A stretch of DNA of 64,000 nt from Scytonema millei VB511283. Lineage in GTDB: Bacteria > Cyanobacteriota > Cyanobacteriia > Cyanobacteriales > Chroococcidiopsidaceae. A program made the translations under genes and the position numbers. The notes under the pieces were generated by a model. That model saw only the letters and a list, made by a program, of their open reading frames with translations. It was not told the DNA's origin and did no database searches. Below, one piece after another: positions 9,449-16,220 of this stretch (positions within the stretch are counted from its first letter, which is position 1; each line of letters begins with the position of its first letter). The DNA lies in assembly GCF_000817735.3 (NCBI RefSeq), contig NZ_JTJC03000005.1:124001-188000 (forward strand). The letters are read 5' to 3'.

Positions 9449-10954
9449 TTAGCGGCTATAAATTTGCGTCATTTCCAACAGGCGATCGCATATTTGAGCT
9501 GTCAGCATTTGGGAACTTTCGTATCGCCAGCGCCAGTTGCCTGCATTTACGCTGGGATCGTTCATCCGGGCGCGATCGTCTAAGCCTAGAATGTCTTGTA
9601 AGGGTAGAATAGCTAAGTCTGCAACTGAGGCTAATGCTAATTGAATGAATTTCCAATTAATTTCTGTTATCTCTGCAACAGATTTATAACCTAAATATTT
9701 CGCAACAAATTGCTTTTCTTTGTCGCTAGCTTTGTTCCACCACCCAATCGCGGTATCGTTGTCGTGAGTGCCGGGATAAACGACGCTATTACGAACGTAG
9801 TTGTGAGGTAAATAGGCATTACTTGAGTCGTCTCCAAAGGCAAATTGCAGAATTCTCATGCCCGGAAATTGAAAGCGATCGCGCAATTCTTCGACTTCTG
9901 GGGTAATAATGCCTAAGTCTTCTGCCATAATTGGCAAACTTCCCAAAGCATTACCCAAAGTTTCAAAAAATTCTACTCCTGGGGCTTTAATCCACTCGCC
10001 ATTAATTGCAGTCTCTTCGCCTGCTGGGACTTGCCAGTATGCTTCAAAACCGCGAAAATGATCGACGCGGACGATATCGACATATTCTAAAGTGGCTTGA
10101 AAGCGTTGAATCCACCAAGCAAAGTTTGTTTGTTGCAATTTATCCCAGTTATAGACAGGATTTCCCCATAATTGTCCCGTAGCACTGAAATAATCTGGGG
10201 GAACGCCAGCGATATATGTAGGTTCAAAAGTTTGGGGATCTAATTTAAATATTTCTGGACTCGACCAGACATCAGAACTGTTGTGACAAACATAAATTGA
10301 AATATCACCCACAATTTGAATGTTTTTGTCGTTGGCGTATTTTCGTAGTTGTTTCCACTGCTCGAAAAATTTAAATTGAACGAATTTATGATAGTTAATA
10401 CTCTCCTTTAGAGAGTTTCTTGCTGCTTCTAGTGCTGCTGGTTCTCGGCGGGCGATCGCTCGTTCCCAATTATTCCAGCTTTTCCCTTCGTTGGCTTCTA
10501 ATAATGACATAAAAAGTACGTAGTCATCGAGCCAGTAAGATTGAGATTGACAAAATTGTGCGTATTCGGGGTTTTGATGAGTATTAGCTTGTTGAAAGTT
10601 TTCAAAAGCGATTTTAAGAAATTTAGTTTTATGCGGAATGACGCGATCGAAGTTGACTCGATTGAAATCCACATTTTCTAATGGACTTAGTTCTTCTTTC
10701 TTCAACAACCCTTCTTCTGCTAGCGTATCGAGACTAATTAATAACGGATTGCCAGCAAAAGTGCTGAAATTCATGATATACGGAGAATGCTCGTATCCCG
10801 TGGGTCCCAAAGGCAAAACTTGCCACAATTTTTGTCCGCTACTGGCGAGAAAATCGATAAATTCGTAAGCTGATTTTCCTAAATCGCCAATTCCATGTGG
10901 GCTGGGAAGACAGGTAGGATGCAATAAAACGCCGCTAGCACGTTGGAATGTCAT
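9449..10954 (-). CDS. malQ: 4-alpha-glucanotransferase (amylomaltase, MalQ)
   Basis: MalQ transfers alpha-1,4-glucan segments between chains (disproportionation) and so adjusts chain length for TreY and phosphorylase. The 501-residue protein has the short bacterial/plastid-type GH77 architecture. GVLLHPTCLPSPHGIGDLG (residues 8-26) is the usual N-terminus. DIVRVDHFRGF contains the nucleophile Asp298, IMAEDLG the acid/base Glu345, and GTHDND the third acid Asp398. The start at 10954 puts the first motif at the expected place, although no good ribosome binding site precedes it. It is the first gene of the leftward set. Upstream lies one 83-bp REP-like element and then the divergent RAYT gene. 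Confidence 0.96.
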   Translation of the reverse strand: MTFQRASGVLLHPTCLPSPHGIGDLGKSAYEFIDFLASSGQKLWQVLPLGPTGYEHSPYIMNFSTFAGNPLLISLDTLAEEGLLKKEELSPLENVDFNRVNFDRVIPHKTKFLKIAFENFQQANTHQNPEYAQFCQSQSYWLDDYVLFMSLLEANEGKSWNNWERAIARREPAALEAARNSLKESINYHKFVQFKFFEQWKQLRKYANDKNIQIVGDISIYVCHNSSDVWSSPEIFKLDPQTFEPTYIAGVPPDYFSATGQLWGNPVYNWDKLQQTNFAWWIQRFQATLEYVDIVRVDHFRGFEAYWQVPAGEETAINGEWIKAPGVEFFETLGNALGSLPIMAEDLGIITPEVEELRDRFQFPGMRILQFAFGDDSSNAYLPHNYVRNSVVYPGTHDNDTAIGWWNKASDKEKQFVAKYLGYKSVAEITEINWKFIQLALASVADLAILPLQDILGLDDRARMNDPSVNAGNWRWRYESSQMLTAQICDRLLEMTQIYSR

Positions 10955-11032
10955 AAGGATATTTGAGGTGAACCAGGATAGAAGATAGCGCGTTATTGTC
11001 GGTTTTTCATGCTGCTAGGGGTAGAAAATGAA

Positions 11033-11115
11033 GTAGGGGCGGGTTTAGCAGATATGTCAACCACCATCACTAAAAATCTTCATCCAAAACCCTCCCAATC
11101 GCACCATTCCAGGTA
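11033..11115. repeat. REP-like element, left copy flanking the RAYT gene
   Basis: This 83-bp element begins GTAGGGGCGGGTTTAGCA, contains TCATCCAAAACCC and ends CCAGGTA. A second 83-bp copy in the same orientation lies at 11927-12009 with about 14 mismatches by eye. The two copies bracket the RAYT gene. In this left copy the AAAACCC arm has decayed, since CTCCC replaces CGCCC. Confidence 0.85.
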
Positions 11116-11191
11116 CAGTTGGTAGTGCGATCGCCAGTAGCCTACACAATTGGGGAATTCTAATAGATGTAGATATTAGGTTTTTCCCCTT

Positions 11192-11930
11192 GTGAAATAC
11201 GATCCAACCAAACACAATCGCCAATCAATTCGGTTGCAGAATTATAATTATTCCACTGCTGGCGCTTACTTTATCACTATATGTACCCATCAACGAGAAT
11301 GCCTATTTGGAGAAAGTTCTGAGGGAGTTATCCAACTGAATCGATTGGGTAAAATTGCGCGATCGCACTGGATGAATTTACCGAAATATCATTTAAATCT
11401 GTATCTAGATGCCTTTGTGGTTATGCCAAATCATCTGCATGGAATTTTAATTCTTCACGTTGACAAGGCGGGTTTTGACCCAAACATCTGCTATTACAAC
11501 CGAAATTCTATCTGGCGATCGCTTTGACAGGGCGGGTTTCGATCGAACATCTGCTACTACAACCGAAATTCTATCTGGCGATCGCTTTGACAGGGCGGGT
11601 TTCGATCGAACATCTGCTATTACAACCGAAATTTTATCTGCTAAACCCGCCCCTACAGAAATACCGGGTGTAGAATCTACCTGGGAAAATAATCGAAATC
11701 ACGCCAAATATCACGCTTTGCCGGAAATTATTCGCGGATTCAAAACATTTTCTGCCCATCAAATCAATAAAATCCGACGAGTATCAAAAATCCCAGTTTG
11801 GCAACGCAATTATTACGAACATATTATCCGCAACGAAGAATCATTAGAGCGAATTCGCCAATATATTGACAACAATCCCAGGTCATGGTTTACGGATCGA
11901 TTGCACCCAGGCAATCCCAACCACCTGTAG
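11192..11930 (+). pseudogene. REP-associated tyrosine transposase (RAYT), frameshifted by internal repeats
   Basis: This is a Y1-family HUH transposase of the RAYT (IS200-related) type, whose relatives cut and join REP palindromes. The first frame (GTG at 11192 to 11527) has YSTAGAYFITICTHQR and the HUH motif MPNHLHGILI. The second frame (to 11930) has WQRNYYEHIIR with the expected catalytic Tyr, and IRQYIDNNPRSW. The shift falls inside three 63-64-bp repeats at 11462-11651: unit 1 has 64 bp, so one extra base moves the frame, and units 2 and 3 are read as 21-residue repeats (DRAGFDRTSATTTEILSG type). The stop TAG at 11928-11930 is part of the following repeat. Both halves of the active site survive, so programmed frameshifting or very recent inactivation are possible; a pseudogene is the simplest call. 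Confidence 0.8.
11462..11657. repeat. Three tandem 63-64 bp units inside the RAYT gene, ending in an AAACCCGCC arm
   Basis: Units start at 11462, 11526 and 11589 with GACAAGGCGGGTT or GACAGGGCGGGTT and continue with AACATCTGCT.ACAACCG. After the third unit comes GCTAAACCCGCCCCTAC. The block therefore reads as a REP element whose left arm and loop were triplicated. It sits between the HUH and Tyr motifs. Confidence 0.85.
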
Positions 11931-12009
11931 GGGCGGGTTTAGCAAATATGCCAACAACCTCAACCGAAAATTTTCATCCAAAACCCGCCCCACCGCGCCA
12001 TCCCAGGTA
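11927..12009. repeat. REP-like element, right copy flanking the RAYT gene
   Basis: This 83-bp copy matches 11033-11115 in orientation and length. Its arms are intact: GTAGGGGCGGGTTT and AAAACCCGCCCC. The first bases supply the stop codon of the RAYT frame. Confidence 0.85.
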
Positions 12010-12034
12010 GGGTTCGCATTTGGCACGATCGCAA

Positions 12035-12264
12035 GGGCAGGTTTGACAAATTGATTTTTGGTTGTGGGAACGAATTTACAGGCAAAACCCGCCCCTACAG
12101 GAATTTCATTGGTGGTTGGGCGGGTTTGACAAATTGATTTTTGGTTATGGTCGTGAATTCTCGTTAAAAACCCGCCCCTACAGAAATTTCCTTGGTGGTT
12201 GGGCGGGTTTGACAAATTGATTTTTGGTTGTGGGAACGAATTTACAGGCAAAACCCGCCCCTAC
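12035..12264. repeat. Three tandem 83-bp REP units (64-bp hairpin plus 19-bp spacer)
   Basis: The 64-bp hairpin elements lie at 12035-12098, 12118-12181 and 12201-12264, exactly 83 bp apart. Each begins GGGC(G/A)GGTTTGACAAATTG and ends AAACCCGCCCCTAC. The 19-bp spacers carry TTTC.TTGGTGGTT. They fill the RAYT-treS gap (11931-12371), which holds no other gene. Any treS promoter would lie in the last 100 bp; I cannot assign one. Confidence 0.88.
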
Positions 12265-12371
12265 AAGAAACTCATCCCTATGCCTAAACTTCCCTCTCTG
12301 GGTACTTGTGGAAATCGCGCTAGACTCAATAACTTGAAACAGTGGTTTTTGGGAATACAACTAGCGAGAAC

Positions 12372-15300
12372 ATGCAGTACGTATTAAAAGATGACCCCCT
12401 TTGGTTCAAAGATGCCATTATCTACGAAGTGCCAGTACGCGCCTTTGCCGATAGTAATGCTGATGGAATTGGTGATTTTCGGGGGCTAACGGAAAAACTC
12501 GATTACCTCCAAGACTTAGGCGTTACCGCAGTTTGGATACTACCATTCTTTCCCTCACCACTCAGAGATGATGGCTACGATATAGCCGATTATAAGAATG
12601 TTAATTCAATTTACGGTAATTTAGACGATTTTCGCGAATTTTTGAAAGCCGCCCACCAACGTGGCATTCGCGTCATTATAGAATTGATCGTCAACCATAC
12701 TTCCGACCAACACCCTTGGTTTCAAAGAGCGAGACGTGCGCCTAAAGACAGTCCAGAACGAGATTTTTACGTTTGGAGTGACACGCCAGAGAAATACCAA
12801 GAAGCACGGATTATCTTCCAAGATTTTGAAACTTCTAATTGGGCTTGGGACCCAGTGGCTAAAGCTTACTACTGGCATCGTTTCTACTCTCACCAGCCCG
12901 ATATTAACTACGATAATCCAGCCGTGCGAGAAGCCGTGTTTGACGTGCTTGATTTTTGGTTGGGTATGGGTGTTGATGGGCTGCGGATGGATGCCGTACC
13001 TTATCTCTACGAACGGCAGGGAACGAACTGCGAAAATTTAGATGAAACTCATGTTTTCTTGAAACAACTCCGCCAGCAGGTAGATGCCAAATTTCCCAAC
13101 CGAATGCTGCTAGCCGAGGCAAATCAATGGCCTGAAGATGCAGCAGAATATTACGGGAATGGAGATGAGTGTCACATGAACTTCCATTTTCCGCTAATGC
13201 CGCGCTTGTTCATGTCGCTGCGGATGGAAGATAGCTTCCCGATTTTTGATATTTTGCAACAAACGCCAACAATTCCCGATAACTGTCAGTGGGCGCTATT
13301 TCTGCGAAATCACGACGAACTGACACTAGAAATGGTGACAGATGAAGATCGCGATTATATGTATCGAGTCTACGCCCGCGATCCAGCAATGCGGTTGAAT
13401 TTGGGAATTCGTCGCCGTCTCGCACCCCTACTTGGAAACGATCGCCGTCAAATTGAATTACTCAACAGCCTGTTACTCTCTCTTCCAGGCACTCCCGTAC
13501 TTTACTACGGCGATGAGATCGGCATGGGAGATAACGTATATATAGGCGATCGCAATGGCGTGCGGACACCGATGCAGTGGAGTTCCGATCGCAATGCTGG
13601 TTTCAGCCGCGCTAATCCGCAAAAGTTATACTCGCCCGTGATTGTTGACTCGGAATATCACTACGCCGCCATCAACGTTGAAGCACAACGGGCTAATACC
13701 AATTCTCTCTGGTATTGGATGAAACGCTTAATTGCCACCCGCAAGCGTTTCCAAGCCTTCGGACGCGGTAGTTTTGAATTATTGCACCCAGATAACCGCA
13801 AAGTGCTTACCTTTACGCGCACTTATCAAGGCGAACATATTCTAGTGGTGGCAAATCTGTCTCGCTTCGTGCAAACAGTGGAACTGGATTTATCAGCTTT
13901 TAAAGGCACGACTCCAGTAGAAATTTTTGGTCGCACGGAGTTTCCAGCGATTGGCGATACTCCTTACTTCTTTAGCATTAGCCCTTATGCCTTTTATTGG
14001 TTGAGTCTAGTTGCCAAGCCGAGCGAAATCCAGCCTGCTAGACCCCAAGCAGAGTTACCGACATTAGTTGTCAATAGCAAATGGCAAAATATCTTTGTTC
14101 AGCGGGATTTAAGAGTCAGACTAGAAGCTATACTGCCAGAATATCTGTCTACGTGTTCTTGGTTCAATCCGAAAACGCGGATAATTCAAGCCGTACAAAT
14201 CGCCGAAGTTGTTGCCATCCCCTACAAAAATACCGAAGCCAGAGCCGTTTGGTTGCAGGTAGATTACGTGCAGGGCGATCCAGAAACTTACTTGATGCTG
14301 CTGGCTTATGCCGAGGGAGAACAAGCAACACAGACTTTAACAGATAACCGCAGTGCGATCGTTGCTAATTTGTTGGTGCAAGGGAAAGATAAATTCGGTG
14401 TATTATTTGAAGCCACCGCAGATAAAAGTTTTCTTGCCTCGCTGATTGAGGCGATCGCCTGTCAGCGGCAGTATAAAGGTATGGCAGGGGAACTGATGGC
14501 AACTGCTACCGATCTCTATCCTCAAACGAGCAACAACGGTAAAAAACCCCTAGAACCGACTGTATTGAAGCAAGAACAGGGCAAGACTTTTATTGTCTAC
14601 GAGGGATTGGGTGCTAACGGTGCTAACCCCAACAACCATCTCGTTCTCAAACTCTTCCGCCAGCAAGAAGAAGGGATTAACCCAGATCTCGAAATTCGGC
14701 GCTTTTTGGGCGAGAAAAAACGCTTGCAACACTTTGCCCCATTAGTAGGAGCGATCGAATATCACCGCCCGTCAACAACACCAGTCACGGTAGGGATATT
14801 GCAAGAATACATCCGCGATACCCGCAGTGGTTGGGAATATACCCTCGATAGCCTGCGGGACTACTTTGAGTTAGTCACAACACAACATGCAGAAATGACT
14901 GAGATCCCCATACCTGGGGGAAATCTTCTCGATATGGGGAGTCGGGAGTCGGGAGTTGTAGGGGCAGGTTTATCGAGCCTACTTGCAATAGAACAAAAAA
15001 TTCAGCAGTTAAACCTGCCCGTACAGGAGTCAGTAGAGGCGGGTTTAGAAACCCGCCCGTACGGAACTCAGGAAGAAGAGTTCGAGCCATTTTCTTTGGC
15101 GAATCGAACCATCGGTTCTTATCTAGACAGCGCTCAAATTTTGGGACAATCGACAGCAGAACTACACATCGCCCTTGCTGCTAATGGCGACAATTCTGGA
15201 TTTACTCCAGAACCATTCTCGACATTTTACCAACGTTCCATTTACCAACAAGCTCGCAATCTCGCCGGACAAGTTTTAATCGCGCTCAGACAACGTTTAA

Positions 15301-15872
15301 AAACGCTGACACCGCACGCCCAAGAATTAGCTCAAGATGTCCTGAATCGCCAAGAGCAAATCATGGAGCGCTTTGGGTTGATCCTCAACCAAAAAATTAC
15401 TGCTATGCGGACTCGCTGTCATGGCGATTATCATTTGGGACAAGTACTTTATACAGGTAAAGACTTCATCATCTCCGATTTTGAAGGAGAATCGGGACGC
15501 AGTTTAAGCGATCGCCGCATTAAACGCTCTCCTTTGCGCGATGTTGCCAATATGTTGCAGTCTTTCCATTACGCTGCTAACGTCGGGCTGCACAACGAAA
15601 TCGAAAGCGGGATGCTTCGTACAGAGAACTTACCCATCATGCAGCAGTGGGCGCAGTTTTGGTCTACCTGCGTCGGTGCGGCTTTCCTCAATTCATATCT
15701 CGCGATCGCTTCTCAAGACTCTTTCTTACCCAAAACCAAGACTGAGTTACAAGTTCTGCTGGATGCTTACCTCTTAGAAAAAGCAATCCACGGCTTGGGC
15801 TACGATCTCAATTCCCGTCTCGACTGGGTAGAGATTACCTTGGGGCGGATTTTGCAGCTGTTGGATACTTGA
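12372..15872 (+). CDS. treS: Trehalose synthase (maltose alpha-D-glucosyltransferase) fused to maltokinase
   Basis: The N-terminal GH13_16 part interconverts maltose and trehalose; the C-terminal part should phosphorylate maltose with ATP to maltose-1-phosphate, the donor of the GlgE pathway in other bacteria. I place the start at the ATG at 12372 (MQYVLKDDPLWFKDAIIYEV), giving 1166 residues; the frame extends ten codons further upstream. The catalytic residues are Asp207 in DGLRMDAVPY, Glu249 in LLAEANQW and Asp315 in RNHDEL. The kinase shows CHGDYHLGQV near residue 1018 and ISDFEGE near 1037. Residues about 855-900 (SRESGVVGAG to LETRPYGTQ) are encoded by GGGAGTC repeats and two REP-like palindromes and interrupt the kinase part without breaking the frame. 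No glgE is in the window. Confidence 0.95.
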   Translation: MQYVLKDDPLWFKDAIIYEVPVRAFADSNADGIGDFRGLTEKLDYLQDLGVTAVWILPFFPSPLRDDGYDIADYKNVNSIYGNLDDFREFLKAAHQRGIRVIIELIVNHTSDQHPWFQRARRAPKDSPERDFYVWSDTPEKYQEARIIFQDFETSNWAWDPVAKAYYWHRFYSHQPDINYDNPAVREAVFDVLDFWLGMGVDGLRMDAVPYLYERQGTNCENLDETHVFLKQLRQQVDAKFPNRMLLAEANQWPEDAAEYYGNGDECHMNFHFPLMPRLFMSLRMEDSFPIFDILQQTPTIPDNCQWALFLRNHDELTLEMVTDEDRDYMYRVYARDPAMRLNLGIRRRLAPLLGNDRRQIELLNSLLLSLPGTPVLYYGDEIGMGDNVYIGDRNGVRTPMQWSSDRNAGFSRANPQKLYSPVIVDSEYHYAAINVEAQRANTNSLWYWMKRLIATRKRFQAFGRGSFELLHPDNRKVLTFTRTYQGEHILVVANLSRFVQTVELDLSAFKGTTPVEIFGRTEFPAIGDTPYFFSISPYAFYWLSLVAKPSEIQPARPQAELPTLVVNSKWQNIFVQRDLRVRLEAILPEYLSTCSWFNPKTRIIQAVQIAEVVAIPYKNTEARAVWLQVDYVQGDPETYLMLLAYAEGEQATQTLTDNRSAIVANLLVQGKDKFGVLFEATADKSFLASLIEAIACQRQYKGMAGELMATATDLYPQTSNNGKKPLEPTVLKQEQGKTFIVYEGLGANGANPNNHLVLKLFRQQEEGINPDLEIRRFLGEKKRLQHFAPLVGAIEYHRPSTTPVTVGILQEYIRDTRSGWEYTLDSLRDYFELVTTQHAEMTEIPIPGGNLLDMGSRESGVVGAGLSSLLAIEQKIQQLNLPVQESVEAGLETRPYGTQEEEFEPFSLANRTIGSYLDSAQILGQSTAELHIALAANGDNSGFTPEPFSTFYQRSIYQQARNLAGQVLIALRQRLKTLTPHAQELAQDVLNRQEQIMERFGLILNQKITAMRTRCHGDYHLGQVLYTGKDFIISDFEGESGRSLSDRRIKRSPLRDVANMLQSFHYAANVGLHNEIESGMLRTENLPIMQQWAQFWSTCVGAAFLNSYLAIASQDSFLPKTKTELQVLLDAYLLEKAIHGLGYDLNSRLDWVEITLGRILQLLDT
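14938..15062. repeat. GGGAGTC tract and two REP-like palindromes inside treS
   Basis: A GGGAGTC heptamer tract (about 14938-14957) is followed by a 67-bp palindromic element (14958-15024, GTAGGGGCAGGTTT to AAACCTGCCCGTAC) and a 30-bp one (15033-15062, GTAGAGGCGGGTTT to AAACCCGCCCGTAC). In the first, both arms carry the same compensating change (GCAGG with CCTGC). The reading frame of treS stays open throughout. Confidence 0.88.
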
Positions 15873-16220
15873 GGTTTTTTCTAGCAATTCCTGTAGTAGG
15901 GGCGCACAGCTGTGCGCCCCTACTAGTTGCTGAATTATCCGCTCGATTTCCATTAGTGCATCTCTACTGCAAATAAAAATTGATAAAACTTGATATTAAT
16001 TTTTTAAAGAAAGACGCTTCACGCGGCTTTTGATAGATTTTTAATGTAAAATCATCGCAATCTCAGCCCTGCGGTCGTTGCTCGAAGAATAATCTTATCG
16101 GGCGATCGCAATCGATGACAGGAGCGTAAATGCTGCTACGACTACACTTAGGTGGCGATCGCTAACATCATACAAATACTAAGTATCACAACAAACAAGC
16201 TATAAAAATCTATAAGTTAT
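15873..16220. other. Gene-free 348 bp after treS with a perfect palindrome
   Basis: A perfect 32-bp palindrome spans 15894-15925 (core GGGGCGCACAGCTGTGCGCC), with partly paired flanks AGCAA and TTGCT outside it. No U-run follows, so it is a weak terminator candidate. The rest is AT-rich with HIP1 sites. GACGCTTCACGCGGC near 16012 is another short repeat-like piece. No gene was seen. Confidence 0.7.

Noticed and set aside
11462-11651. 63-bp tandem units as a CRISPR or protein-repeat gene.
   Set aside because: They lie inside the RAYT gene and match its flanking palindrome family.
12035-12264. Regularly spaced repeats, possible CRISPR array.
   Set aside because: The spacers are near-identical 19-bp sequences and the 64-bp repeats are hairpins; no cas gene is present.
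15894-15925. Terminator of treS.
   Set aside because: The palindrome is strong but has no T-run, and copies occur elsewhere away from gene ends; I call it a repeat.
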